A DNA stretch of 64,000 nt, taken from Druceiella hillmani (taxonomy: Eukaryota > Arthropoda > Insecta > Lepidoptera > Hepialidae). The translations under genes and the position numbers were made by a program. The DNA lies in the NCBI GenBank assembly GCA_039881145.1, contig JAYKKI010000005.1, positions 25,251,001 to 25,315,000 on the forward strand. The letters run 5' to 3'. Below are positions 49,051-61,834 of this stretch, piece by piece (the first letter of the stretch is position 1; every line of letters starts with the position of its first letter). Under the pieces are notes generated by a model, which saw nothing but the letters and a program-made list of their open reading frames with translations, did no database searches and was not told where the DNA came from.

Positions 49051-49364
49051 AAAATTAATTTTTTTATTAACAAAAAGATTTTTTTCGAATATTTTTGTAT
49101 TTTTCGCCCAAAGTAGAAAACATAAGCTTTAAATGGGTATTTTTTTATTTTTTTTGGTGCAGTAGGTAAAGAGATCGAGCCGCTCGACCAAAAAACACCT
49201 TTTAGAAATAATATATTTAGATACGTGGAAGAAAATTATTTAAATTATGAGTATTTGCTTTGGTTTAGTAATATATAAAGTGAATGATGTTTTAGTAATA
49301 TGTAAGGTAAAAAATAGACAGCTCCTATTTAACACCACCATTCTTTGAGACAAACGCCATAATA

Positions 49365-49546
49365 TTTGTAAAGATATTAACGAATTTCCCACCTGAAGAT
49401 GTTGTCATACAACGAAACCTAGATCGTGTTTAAGAATTTAAATAAATTAGAATTAATATTATATCACGTAGTTTTATTTAGCAGTGAAAATAATTAAGTG
49501 ATAATAATTTTCCCCAAAATTAACGCTAAATATATTCAATGTTGCA
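49365..49546 (+). repeat. Penelope-type repeat tail, copy A, with hammerhead-like core
   Basis: This shares about 180 bp with 61652-61829. The best-conserved part is 'cacctgaagatgttgt' then 'caacgaaacctagatc'. It contains a hammerhead-like layout: CTGAAGA (49393-49399), a 5-bp helix gttgt/acaac (49401-49405 and 49409-49413), GAAA (49414-49417), an ATC cleavage-type triplet (49423-49425), and outer pairing CAC/GTG (49390-49392 with 49426-49428). One extra T lies between CTGAAGA and the helix. Penelope-like elements are known to carry hammerhead motifs in their terminal repeats. No Penelope reverse transcriptase or GIY-YIG ORF is visible here. Confidence 0.5.
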
Positions 49547-49549
49547 TTT

Positions 49550-51400
49550 ATGTCGCAATATTTTTGATTTGGCCTCAAGAATTTGTTTTAGGCAAGTTTT
49601 CTTACATCCGTTGGAGTTTATTTCCAAAACTAGACAATTGAGATATTAAAAATTATTCTACGCATCGACTTTTTTATATGTATGTACTGAAAGTGGCTCA
49701 TTGTTAATAATATCCACACGTATAGAGTGTTGATTTTATTAAATCATATATTACATAAAATTTTTATAAAATGTACATCGCTTGTTAGTATTATATTACT
49801 TCAAATGTATATTTACCTTTTCAACTATTATTGTTTTCATAAAGTATCATTTCGAAATTTTTGTAAAAAGAATTATAAAACTTGGTAAGAAATTTGCAAC
49901 GCGTACTAAGTTGCAAATTTCTTGTGGTGATGAGACGGGATTATATGTATAAAAATAGGAAAACTACCATTTACTAATGCATGCATATATTTATTCACGC
50001 ATGCACTTAGTTCGTTTCTTGCATGATTTTTATTATAAAACGTCTTTTATTATCTATGAGATACACTTGAACATAATGTTATTTTAGTTTCAACTTCGTT
50101 GTTAGAACATTCATTTTAGTTAACAACAAAAATTGGATAAAAACTTTTGTTGAATGAATTTATAAAAATAAATCCACGACACTTAGTCTGCATAGTTAAA
50201 TAACTTTGTAAATACTGAATATAGTAATTTACCTGAAACTTGATATTAAGGAAAATTATATATAAAACATATGAGTATTTCCGTTCTTTTTGTTAAGAAA
50301 TCTGATCATTTTATAAAACTTTCATAGTCTAATTTATTTTATTACCTGATCATTTTATTACTCAAGAATTGCATGGTTTAAACTTCACGGAATCGTTCAA
50401 ATGCTGAGAGCTATAACGAAAATATAAATTAAATTGAACTCTGGAATATTCTATCCGACATTAACCAGATTCTGTTGTCTATTTAAATTATATTAATTGT
50501 CAAATTTGTATTGTATTGCTGAAACTTATCGCAATGTTGTTATTTAACTGAGAATAGAAAAGTTCAAAACTTTGTCAATTTCAAATTAATACGGGTTTAC
50601 GTTACACAATAAAGTAATAAAGCAATTTTCTGTTTTGATGGAAGAAAATTAGGCAAATATTTGTTTAAATGACGCTCTTCCGTTAAGGGGTTTGTATCAA
50701 CTATATGTAATCAAATAAAATATTAATGATTTTGTATCAACTATATGCAGTTAAATAAAATATTCACTTTTCTGAAAAAAACATTAAAATATTCATATTT
50801 AATAATAAGAGTGGGAAATATTTCGGTATTTTCTGTAGCACGTCAACGTGTAACAATTATTTAGAAATAAGGACCTAACAGATGTAATTCATTATGCGTA
50901 TCTCTCTTCTTATATAAATAAATGAAAAAAAAATTTCGAAATTCTTTAGAACTTATGTGTATATGTTTCTTTAATTAAGTATCTACTATCGCCATTAGTA
51001 AGTGGAGATTTAACATACGGATGATAGACCGACTTGTCAAAAATATTACCATAACAATTCCATTCTTTTACCTCCAGAGATAAATTATACTAAAAAAACA
51101 GACAGAGATATTGTAGCTTCTTCTTGTTGAGACGATGAATTGATTACTCGTGAAAATGCTTCCACAAAGGCTTTTAAATGAAGCAGGAAAATTCGTTAGC
51201 AGATTGAGGTTTAAAGCCCTCGGGTACGTAAATTGATATTAACTACCCTGTTCCATTGTTCATATCGCGATTAATGTGAAAGAGACTCGTGAAATAATTA
51301 GTCGGTAATGGAAGCAAAACTACGTTGTTGTAATCAAGTGTAGCCATTAGTGGGGCTTTTGTCGATTTTGATGATTCAGATTTCGAACAAGTATTTTGTT
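49550..51400. other. Non-coding DNA with a 34-bp duplication
   Basis: AT-rich sequence. The word 'tttgtatcaactatatg' and its downstream 'aaataaaatatt' occur at 50691-50724 and again at 50731-50764 (period 40). A GC-richer stretch at 51210-51350 shows no motif. Confidence 0.4.
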
Positions 51401-51402
51401 AT

Positions 51403-51562
51403 GTGCGCGCGTGTGTGTGTGTGTATGTGTACGAGCGCACGTGTTTGTGGCTGCATTTGTGTAACTATGTTTGTGTATCTATGTGTGTTTCTCTCTCTCA
51501 CACTTTCTTTGTTGTGTGTTTATATGCTGTGTGTTTGTGTGTTTGTTTGTGTCATGTGCCTA
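51403..51562. repeat. Degenerate (TG)n-rich tract
   Basis: Imperfect 'gtgtgt' repeats mixed with 'gcgcgc' and 'ctctctctcac' over about 160 bp. The two cysteine-rich open frames overlapping it are by-products of the repeat. Confidence 0.85.
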
Positions 51563-51564
51563 TA

Positions 51565-52195
51565 ATCAAACTGCAATAAATAGGGTAAAACGCTTAATCA
51601 AAAGAAGCCAGAATGTAAACGAAAGGAAAAATCGTGTGCAAAGAAACTATTTTGAGCATATTTTATCAGGTTGAATCACGCCTTAAAGTTGAATGAAATA
51701 GCAGAGTAAAATAAGACATAATTGGAAAAATTAAAAATATTTATAATACCACTTTTCGTTAGTCCATCTTATAAGTTTTGAGTCGATTAAATGGTTTTTG
51801 AAAACTGATCAAGGAATACATTCGAAAAAATTAATAAAAACATTTTTATTTTTTTGCAAGCGACGTTGTATATTCAATTAAAGGTTTTGACCAGATGTTG
51901 GTATCAAAATAGCAAGATTTATTTTACTAAATTTTAAGAAAATTCATTTTTGCTAGTTTGCTTATGCGAATAATTCGCAAATCACCGAATGGTAATGTAA
52001 TGTTAAAGTAAGTGAAAGGTATTAATATTTTAAAAGGCAATATTAAATTTTTAATTGTCAAAATTTTTATTATTATGTTTTATTGCAAAATATTTAAAAA
52101 AGCACCTGTTGGCTTTTCATACATATTTATTTTAAAACTTCCCAGTTTACAAAATTACTTTGAAAACAAAATTAGAAGTGATAATGGGATCGACC
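51565..52195. other. Non-coding DNA, nothing recognised
   Basis: AT-rich sequence 3' of the Helitron fragment. It may contain decayed Helitron 3' sequence, but no 3' hairpin or CTRR end was identified. Confidence 0.3.
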
Positions 52196-52199
52196 ATGG

Positions 52200-52440
52200 T
52201 TTATTTTTTTCCTGTCTTTAACATTAACGTAAATATCATTTAATCTACAAAGTCGTGAAAAAGCCACGTATATCTATCCTTGCGAAAAATAAGCTCTATT
52301 AAACACAACCCTGCTCTTTTGACCATCTGACCTTGGTCTAGGCTGAATCATAGTGGCGAAGGCTATCTTTATTGGAAATTGCTTTCTAGTCATTTGAAAA
52401 GGAATGGTTAAATCAGAAGATGTTAGGTTAGTTAAACTGG
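52200..52440 (-). pseudogene. Helitron Rep/helicase C-terminal fragment
   Basis: The minus-strand frame reads LTSSDLTIPFQMTRKQFPIK, then IAFATMIQPRP, and after a degraded stretch FSQG-stop-IYVAFSRL and NDIYVNVKD. This matches the C-terminal end of the PIF1-type helicase of Helitrons, whose usual form is 'lPF.fkRrQFPvk.aFAmTINKaQGQT...vFSHGQlYVAlSRvrs...l', covering helicase motifs V and VI. The GQT block is lost to frame damage and the Gln of HGQ is a stop codon. The replication initiator (HUH) domain and the rest of the helicase are absent. A short dispersed repeat begins about 110 bp upstream at 52553. Confidence 0.65.
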
Positions 52441-52544
52441 TTGTCAATGGATGACGCGTTTATAATATAAATACCTTTGGAAAATAATAGAGAATTAAAA
52501 AATGTTATCAAAAAAATCATTTTCAATTACTTGTTTATTTTTCA

Positions 52545-52680
52545 TCAATAGCGTTGTAGGTAATCTCCAAAACGATAGTTCAATGATCGATTTTGATGAA
52601 GTGTTAAGAAAGATATGGCGTACTGACAAAAACTACCTTTGAGAAATAGTATATAAAGATTGATTTAAGGAAGATTTAGT
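52545..52680 (+). repeat. Third, partial copy of the 47.6-kb dispersed repeat
   Basis: 'gttgtaggtaatctccaaaa' is followed by 'gatcgattttgatgaa' and 'ttaagaaagatatgg', aligning with the start of the units at 47583 and 47733 and then diverging. Confidence 0.5.
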
Positions 52681-52684
52681 AAAT

Positions 52685-53465
52685 AGTAAAACAAATATGA
52701 ATTTAGACATGATTGAAAAAGACAACGGAACCGGGTTAATGACGGTTAGATTATTGTTAAACTTAATTTAATTTGTGTTTCACCAAAACTTTGAACAACC
52801 TCGCTAACTTAAAAGCAAGGGCAGGTATTAAAAGTAAATAAAATTGAGGAATAAGTAATTTGTGAAAAGGACAAGACTTGAAACAAAAGAAGACTAAAGT
52901 ACTAAAATATCTATTAAAATTATTTTTACATCTCGTATTTTAAGTAGATCATTATGTGCTTCTGTTTTAAAATATTCAATCAGTAACCTAAACATTGTTT
53001 ATTTATTTTTATAAACTTATACAAAATGAGCTTATTTTTTAAATATTCATATTCATATTGTCAACCTAAGTGAGTATGTTTTAATGACTAACTTTTTGTT
53101 CTAAGTAAAATTTTGCTTCATACTTTATTTACATCAACGTCAGCTTCTAAATCACATTTTATATAATTACAATTCCTCCGTATTAAATAGTTGTACTTAA
53201 AGAAAAACTTGTTAAGCACAAAGAAAACTCTTACTATGTGAGTTCTTGCACCCTTACACCTTTACATATATTTAATAATTTAAGGAAATATTATAATATA
53301 TTTATTAATATAATATAATAATTAATATGAAATTTTATTGTTGGTCATGTGTAGTGTTTGGAATACTGGAAAGGAAAAACTGGAAGTTAAATCTGAAAGC
53401 TGTTAACGAGTATCGAAATAAAATTTATTTTAGCATGCCTATCATAAGTACATTGTACGTATCTA
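52685..53465. other. Non-coding DNA, nothing recognised
   Basis: AT-rich sequence without motif. Confidence 0.35.
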
Positions 53466-53466
53466 C

Positions 53467-53467
53467 G

Positions 53468-53554
<87 letters not shown>

Positions 53555-53560
53555 ACATAT

Positions 53561-53626
<66 letters not shown>

Positions 53627-53634
53627 ATACATAT

Positions 53635-53699
<65 letters not shown>
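53467..53699. repeat. Compound (AT)n array with 72-bp higher-order unit
   Basis: About 218 bp of AT dinucleotides ending in a 15-bp T-run. Interruptions are not random: 'ttta', an AT run and then three 'tacata' steps occur once from about 53540 and again from about 53612, giving a 72-bp higher-order period. Open frames of alternating Tyr and Ile on both strands here are artefacts of the repeat. Confidence 0.95.
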
Positions 53700-54000
53700 A
53701 AAAGCTGTGATTCTTAAGTGGCCAGCAATTCTATTCAAGGGCATAGATTTGCTTAGTACCTCCATTTCACATAGACGGCGCTGTGTCCTTTTACGTTTAT
53801 TGTGGAGCTCCTGATCCTTTAACGCCGTGGAGGTTTCACTATATTTTTAACTATTATAACCTACAGAAACCAAATCAAATCTATTACAATTTTGAACTTG
53901 GCCGTATTAAATTAATCACCTATCTCTTTACTATATAATATTAACTAAGAATTTAAAATACTGAGAATTTCTATTTGCGTATCTCTGACTATTAAAGCGA
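53700..54000. other. Non-coding DNA with a weak coding relic
   Basis: On the minus strand at about 53700-53845 a frame is open with [19 protein letters not shown] and then [20 protein letters not shown]. It is not identifiable and may be a transposon relic. The remainder is AT-rich. Confidence 0.2.
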
Positions 54001-54002
54001 CT

Positions 54003-54080
54003 GATATATGTTTTAAATATATGATATATGTATTAAATATATGATATATGTATCAAATATATGATATATGTATTAAATCT
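54003..54080. repeat. 20-bp minisatellite, four copies
   Basis: The unit 'gatatatgtattaaatatat' starts at 54003, 54023, 54043 and 54063, with single-base variants and a truncated last copy. Confidence 0.95.
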
Positions 54081-56040
54081 AGACGCAAAGCTCTAATGCA
54101 TTTGTCTAGATTTACATAGCACAGCTCTTCAATAATGCGGCTGCTTTTATCTCACTACTTTTAAGGCTGACATTTTGAAAACGAATGTAACCCTTTTCGC
54201 AGTAAGCTTTTTGATCAGACATAACTTATTAAAGTCGAAAACCTACACTTTTACTTGCCGTCGACATGGTACTAACATTGAGCAATTTCTAGTTTGTGTA
54301 CAAAGTAATTCACAGTTACCTTTTAACAATATGTTGTAAAGTGTTTAGTTTGCATATTTTAAGTTTTTAGATTATTTCGAAAGCTATGCCATTTAAACTA
54401 AAAAAACAACAAATTTTGAAATGTTCAAATCATAAACCATTTTTCAATAATCCATCGTTCCAAGTGACATACGTAATCTTTCTAGCCAAAAATGTTTATT
54501 TTTTGTGACTCAAATTTCATTCTCAAAACAAATATAATACTTTTTTCTTATTATTGATACCGGAAATATACAAGTTTTATGAGAATATGATGATAATTCT
54601 TATTACCTGTTTAGTTTTTACCGTCAGGTATGAAATTTTAATTTCCGCCTCAATTCATTAATATAATATACATTATGTCACAAATAGCAAGGCTAAGTGA
54701 TTACTCAATGATTAGATGATTAGACTCAATGATAAGATTACTCAATGATTAGAATTTAGGATCATTAAATAGAGCAGTTTTTATAAGCCTCTTGATATTG
54801 CCTGTCTTCAATGCGACCATATTAATAAGTTCTACAGAATGAACTATTTGTAGAATGTAAGAAAAACCATGGTGCATAGAAAACACTTCATGACTAATCA
54901 TGTAAATAATTAATTGAAAAATCAAACAATTCAAGAAGATAAAACTATGGGTTTCTATCACGTTTCAATCAAAATGTCTCTAATAAAAAATTATTTTCAT
55001 CATTATTATTTGTTTTCTGCCGTTCATAAACTTGTCGCTGTATAATTTATCGCTGAATATGTAGAATTATGTCATTAATCATATTTCTGAAATTAGGCAT
55101 GCGTCCCAAAAAACTAATAGAAATAAAAATTAATTTTATCTTAATTTACCATTTGCGCCAATCATTAAAGAATTTCTGCCCGACAAAATATCATACATAT
55201 TTATGTATATATCATATAAAATATTTCGACAATTTATATACGTATTTTCCATAAAATTCAATTACAGTTTGCACTGTAATTTAATGCAATTTATAGCTTT
55301 AACAAAAATATAAAAAAATGTCAATGATTTTCATACCTACTGCTTACGTTGTTGGATTGATTTAGCTTCATTTAGGATGGATAAAAGAAAATACATAAAA
55401 TGAAATCATTGCTATTTGACATCTTAAAAAAAAGTCATTTTTAGTTATAGATCAATTAATTTTGTAGCTTTTGCATATTTTATTCATATAGCTTGAAGAA
55501 GATAATTAGTATAAAAGAAAAACTTGATTTCAATAACCTGCGATGAAATAGACCTTTTCAATGTAATGTAATCGGTGATGGGCAAAAAATGCCTAGGTTT
55601 TAAGATATTGTAGCTTCTCCTTAGTATTTAATACTATAAATATTGAATTCGATTATTGCAAATTATTCACGCATGCCATTTAGTCCACTTCCTGCAAGAA
55701 CAATTTTTATAACTTTTTATATTTATAAAGATATATTATGTTATGAAAATTTAGGTTTAATTCCCGAGACAAAATGGCAAATAAGTCTCTTGGTTCTGAG
55801 TTGCATGATGCTTATTCTTCTGATTTTATGCAGTGTTAGGCAAAATTTTATGGCCAAAACTAATTATCCATAAAGATAAACAAAATTAAAAATATAATAA
55901 AATTACAATATAATAAGAAAAAAATATTATAATTAAATATCCAAAGCTTAGAAAACTAATATTTGCAAAATAAATAAAATAATAGATAATTTAGTAAGGA
56001 AATATTAAAAATGAAGGCATAATCTATTTAAAATGCAGAA
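54080..56040. other. Non-coding DNA, nothing recognised
   Basis: AT-rich sequence with a short local duplication of 'gattactcaatgattaga' at about 54699 and 54728. The open frame at 55643-55873 ends in a hydrophobic segment (ISLLVLSCMMLILLILCSV), but no family can be assigned. Confidence 0.35.
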
Positions 56041-56720
56041 GAGGATATTTTAAGAGCGCAAAATCACCGGACCCTGGCCTGCTTCAAGCGTATGACAGTT
56101 TCTCTGAAGCCATTGGGAAACATCACAAAAACCTTCACATCCCATATCCAGTGGTTTTTAAGTTGAATATGGCGCAAGTTTAAGCGAATATTGCCTATCG
56201 GAATCGCATTAAGGGATTACATGATAAGATACCGCGTTCCCTTTAATACTTTTTGCAATCCACACTTTATAATGAATATAAATATAACTGTGAGTAAATT
56301 AAACGACAATAAATCTCTGTGACTTGCACCAGACAGTAGCAACCATTCATGACATTCAAATTGATGTTACCTATTTTGAAACAATCCAGTTTTCCGACAA
56401 AGGAAAAAGTAGCTCATGGCGGAGTGACTGCAGCTTCATCTTTCACTCTGTGGAGGAGAATGGTAATTCGATCCCCTTTCACTTCAAGTTTATTTTTAGT
56501 ACTCTTTACTAAGTTGTGTGTTTTCAACCGCTGCAATATATATTAGATCTAACCACTGACACTTCTGAAGTCGATGAAAAGATTCTCGATAATGGGTGTA
56601 TCTATATTTCGGACAGGCAAAAAATCAAAAATATTCTTCTACAGATTTTTCATATTCTTCTACAGATTATTCAGTGTTGCAACTACGCATTTCAATTCGA
56701 TTTCCACTGTAATTAAAAAA
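56040..56720. other. GC-richer segment with overlapping open frames, unidentified
   Basis: A compositionally distinct stretch with 'ccggaccctggcctgcttca' and three overlapping plus-strand open frames between 56324 and 56716. Pieces such as SDKGKSSSWRSDCSFIFHSV and DTSEVDEKILDNGCIYISDR look protein-like, but they are in different frames and match nothing I recognise. It may be an old transposon or exon relic. Confidence 0.2.
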
Positions 56721-59450
56721 TATATCAGTGTGTAAAAGCATATATTTTTCGCTCCTTATTATCGTGCCAGTGACATTTATTGGCAGAATTGAATTTATTT
56801 TAAACAGATTTTAACATTACTCCCCTAACAGAATATTTAATTTATTATTTACATTAAAAGAAAAATATATTAAGATTACTACACAATAATAAACTAAAAT
56901 AAAAAGAAATAAAATTGTATGAATAAAAGCAGAAGCAAAAATATTTAAACGTCAAGTTAGAAATTATTCACTTATTCGTTTTTTACCAATTGCTTGGTCC
57001 ATAAATTTAACCTAAGCTCTAAAAAAGCCCTAGCCCTAACCTCTATCAAATCCTTGCTTTGTATACCTTGACTAACAATCTCGACAGCTATCGTTGTAAA
57101 CTAGAGAGATATATACCACAAAAATGCTGTAAATATATCATGAAAAGTTTTTTACTGCTCCCTATCAACCGATATAATACTTATAAAGAGTATTGTTAAG
57201 TCCTTATATTGTCACTTAAAATCTTCTTTGTCTTTGCAAACGAAAAACATGAAGTCATTTGCAAATATTTTTTGAACCGGTTGTACATACCTACGACTAA
57301 TTAATAGTAGTTGATGGTACTAATTAATAGTAGAATTTACAGAGAGCCGGAAAAAAATTCCAACTCAACTTTTAACGACCTCATAGTTCAGCTTATTTCC
57401 TATTTTTTGTTTCACATCATAAAAACGTCGCTTATGTCTGCACAGTTTTTGCACTGACGTAGTTCTATTGTTATTAGCAACTTATTATCTCGCGATGTCC
57501 TTTAAAATTATTTCAAAACTTTTAAAATTATTACACTAGACATAAATCGGAAAACTGCAGAGATACTAAACAATACGCTTGACAAAGTGCTTAATGACAC
57601 CGCTTATTTATAGATTGTACCCCTTCATTTCTTTTATAGCGTTATAAAGTTTAAAATTAAGTCATTGCGAAGCTTAAGAATTTATTGTCCACGTCTTTAA
57701 TTTTTTGTTCTAAATATCGTGTTTTATTACGATATTCAAAAGAGAGCAGGCACTCTTAACGTATTTGTATATATTTATCAAAGGGTATAAAAATTATGAT
57801 GTCAATATATAAAATTATTTATTTTCTTCTTCTTCTTTCTAACGTTACAGTTTTATGACAGGCTTGGCATTAATAAATAAATGCTTGTCGACTCAAGGTT
57901 TGACTGGCAATTTAAAATTCTGGCTTTTTATTTTATGACCAGATTTCTGAATGACTTATATTTGTGTAATTTCTGCAAAAATTGTCGAAGCCTCAGAGCA
58001 TTCTTTGAAAAATGCGAAGATTAGAAGATAATTTTAATTGGAAAGGAATAAACAATTTTTTCATGCAAAATAAATTAAGTGATAAAAAATATTACTAGTT
58101 ATAAAGTGCACAACATAACTTCAAAAGAAAAATGGAATATTTAATGTATCGAACATCATGTGAAGACGTATATACTTTCATTATATTCCAGTTCTTTGAA
58201 TTGGGTTAGAAGAAATGTGTATAAAATATTTAAAAAATTCATTATTTTTGTACTACATAATGATGTGAAAATAAATACATAAATTGGCATAAATATAATA
58301 TAGTTTTTTTATCATTTCAACCTGTGATCCACTAAATTTACAAAATTCCAAGACTTGTGGGAGTACTATTATTTATAAAAAAAAACATCAATATTTTTTT
58401 GACTTCAATAACCTAGAAGTACAATATTAAAAATTCTGAAAATTTGACAACTTTATAAACATTTTTCAATGGTCTAATAGTAATGAATGTTGGCTACGTG
58501 GAACATTTCTTTCTATTAAAAGATTTCTACTGCTGCATGCTCGATTTTCAACAAGTTTGTGATGCATATTATTACTTTGTAAATTTAAGCTTTACGTTAT
58601 AGCATAAATAATGCTTAAAAGTAATAGAACAGAAAGCAATTTTTTTTATCTTCACGAAGTTTTTCTTTTATACTCATTATCACTTTTTAAAAAATTTTTT
58701 TATATAAAAAGTATTTTTGCAAATTTTTGGATCTGCCGGATTTATTGTAGACCCGTGGAGTGGTGTGCAAGTAAAGTACGAGTTTATCTGGAACTTATCG
58801 GTTATATTTTATATTATATAAGAGAGATTGAATAGTAAAAATTGTTCGTTGCACCTTACTCATTTATTATTCTAATAATATTAACAATTTCTTTCTCCTT
58901 TTCCTTTGAGGGCATAAAGTTTTTTTTCATTCAAATTTTTTGTATCCGATTATTTATAATACTTTGTATTCAGTGGGAAAAACATATGCTTTTGACTTAA
59001 GGATTTAAATATATGTATCATCATTGCAGCTACACACGTCGAGTTTCTCCAAATGTTTAGTTTTGTTAAACTATTCTCATACCGGCAGTTCTCAATGTGT
59101 AATTCATATATTGACAAAGATAGTACGCTTTATACCTTTTGCAGTTAGAAATTTTGCATTTACTTTGAAATGGTCAATTGTATTAGCACTAGTCTCCTCT
59201 GCAAAATTTGGGATTTACTGAATAATTTTCTCTAGTCCAAACTAATTCCACTATGCCATTCGAAAATTTCAATTTGTAGACACTTTCACTTTATAGAGAT
59301 TTGATCTTTAAGAAACGTTCAAATGCATAAATTTTAGCATCGATACTCAATAAGTTAAAGTGCATTCTTATGATCACTTAAGATGGTAAAAGAAATCGAT
59401 ATTATTTTGGTTGATAATAATTAATGTAAATACAATAGCAGGCTAACCTT
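56720..59450. other. Non-coding DNA, nothing recognised
   Basis: AT-rich sequence. Open frames at 58611-58835 and 59024-59221 have no recognisable domain. A short 'cttcttcttctt' run lies at about 57826. Confidence 0.35.
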
Positions 59451-59453
59451 AAA

Positions 59454-59600
<147 letters not shown>

Positions 59601-59604
59601 TTAA

Positions 59605-61650
59605 TCATGATAAATTATGAGACAAGAATTTTTTCTAATGCATAGATATGAACAACGGATTATTTATAACTTAAACTTTATTAATACGGCTTGCATCCCA
59701 TAGTATTTAAGAAAAGTACATTTTGATTGAACTTCATTTTGCACCCATTTTACAGGATCAAAATATTTTTCCTAGTGGGTTCTTTTAAATTTTTATTTTT
59801 TTTAAATGGAACTCTCTACTTTTTATTAAAGTTAAGTTAAATAAATTTAACCCAAGGAGCAAAAAATCAGCTCAAAGTACACGAATAAAATATTTAAAAT
59901 AATTTAAGCTACTGAAAGTTTTATCTTAGTATTGGTAAATACTTTCTCACAGAAAACTTGGTGACGATTTCTTTTATCTCATTGAGTGGGATGTCACTGA
60001 TAATTTATTTTAAAATACTATACAAGATATGTGGAATGTAAAATAATTGGGATAACGACATTTCACAAATAATTCAATTCAAAATTATATCGAGGTACTC
60101 ACATTAATAAAATAAAAAAAATACGGGCGACTAAGTTCATGGGCACAGCAGATACGATAGAGCATACATATTTGCTATGAAGCTTCAATGATATCTTCAC
60201 AAACTAATTAGATAAGACGCTCTGCTGTTGCGCCTTTTACTGCAAGATATAAACAGCGTTATTTTATATATTATAGAGATTACTATTTTATATATTATAC
60301 AGATTAATCTGATATCTGCTTCCTCACAAATTATCTTTCTGGAAAATATTGAGCATTTCGTCAAATTTTTAACAAATATTTAAATACGGAAAGTCACAGT
60401 TAATATTATAGTGAAGGGATAATAAAAATACAAGAAAACAGCACAAAAAATAACACAGCACCTAACAAATGCTATCAGAGCAAAGTATTCGATATCGCTG
60501 TCATACACAGTGTACTACAATGACTAACGAAACTTTCAATAGAAATAATTATAATTTAATATTACTGCGCTATTTAATGACATATTATAATTATTATCTT
60601 TTAAATACAAAAAGTTGCATCTTCTTAATGTAATAATAACTAAAGATATGACACATGACAAATATATTTTGCAAAAATATATGAGAAATTCAATTTTAAT
60701 CTAACATTGAAAAAATAACTCTTCTTTTAACAAGAATACTTTGATGCTCTGGGTGAAAAGAGAGGACGTAATTAATTTAATATTTTCACTGTTACGTCCC
60801 CAAATAATGGACGTAATCATTTTTATGATGCACTTTTGCTTTTATTACCTTTAAAAAGAGACTACTATAATTCAAATGTAAACTGACGCTCAATGTCATT
60901 TGTCAGTGTTATAAACTGTCAAAGTAATTTTGTCGTGACGCTTTATGATTTTGTAGCAATACTGTTTTCTTATTTAATTGCGTGGTTGAGACAACTTGCA
61001 TATTATATTTATGGTGTTTAATTGTGAAAAGTCACATCGCTTAAGTATATAATATTAGATTATTCGGTTTATTTTTTATCCATTGAATGAAACGTGGAAA
61101 CAATATAAAATCTAAGCAGCGTAAAATAAAAAAAAATCGGTGAAACAATTCCTTTTTTATTTCACATAAATAGTTAATCCTGAGCTCTAGAGACATAAGA
61201 ACTACGCCATGGCTCGTTATTTTACTTTTAGTTTCTCCGTATTTATGTTAAATCTGTAATCGTAAGCTAAAATTGATAATGTCTTTTACCATATCAGGAA
61301 AATAATTTTGTCGATATTTTCTAAATACACTGAATCACATCGTTGACTTCATTCAACAAAAGAAATAAATCGACAAGGAATTTTCTTCTAAATAGCTGTC
61401 CTGCAATGGTTCAAACTCAATCGCAATGCGGTTTTTTCCTAATACGAACTATCATTTATATACATTGAGTCAAATTATTCTTGTAGTCATAATTAATGCA
61501 AAAGCAGTGAATCCGAGAACTCGTCAGCATGTACCCGAGTATTTTATGTCCCAGTTTGATTGCAGATACTCTCTCTTATCGATAGTTTTTTTAAGAGTAC
61601 TGAAACCAAGTTATAATTACGAAAAAGAAGTATACAAATGTATAAATATT
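59605..61650. other. Non-coding DNA with small repeats
   Basis: AT-rich sequence. The 23-bp word 'tattttatatattata' plus 'sagatta' is duplicated at 60260 and 60284. The 8-mer 'ggacgtaa' occurs at 60774 and 60809 and in inverse at 60792. No gene was recognised, and the open frame at 61426-61668 has no domain. Confidence 0.4.
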
Positions 61651-61651
61651 A

Positions 61652-61829
61652 ATATGTATAAATATTAGCAAAGATTGTTAATAGCCCACCTGAAGATGTT
61701 GTAATGCAACGAAACCTAGATCATGGTAAAAAACTTAAGGAAAGTAGAAATAATACTACATCACGTAGTTTCATTTAATTGTGAATAATGAATTTCTACA
61801 AAATTAAAGCAAATATATTCAACTTCGCA
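61652..61829 (+). repeat. Penelope-type repeat tail, copy B, with hammerhead-like core
   Basis: Second copy of the repeat at 49365-49546, in the same orientation. CTGAAGA lies at 61690-61696, the helix tgttgt/gcaac at 61697-61710, GAAA at 61711-61714 and ATC at 61720-61722. Compared with copy A, the loop-closing base pair changed from T-A to T-G, which keeps pairing. The outer CAC/GTG pairing is weakened by a G-to-A change. The downstream blocks 'acatcacgtagtttcattta' and 'aaatatattcaac' also match copy A. Confidence 0.5.
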
Positions 61830-61834
61830 CTAAG

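Noticed and set aside
51350..51674. Cysteine- and valine-rich open frames
   Set aside because: They are produced by the TG-rich tract, with no conserved spacing or signal peptide pattern.
53327..53814. Long open frames of alternating Tyr and Ile on both strands
   Set aside because: They are translations of the (AT)n array and not genes. The same applies at 45477-45755 and 59402-59608.
55643..55873. Open frame ending in a transmembrane-like segment
   Set aside because: The hydrophobicity follows from T-rich composition. No receptor or transporter signature could be confirmed.
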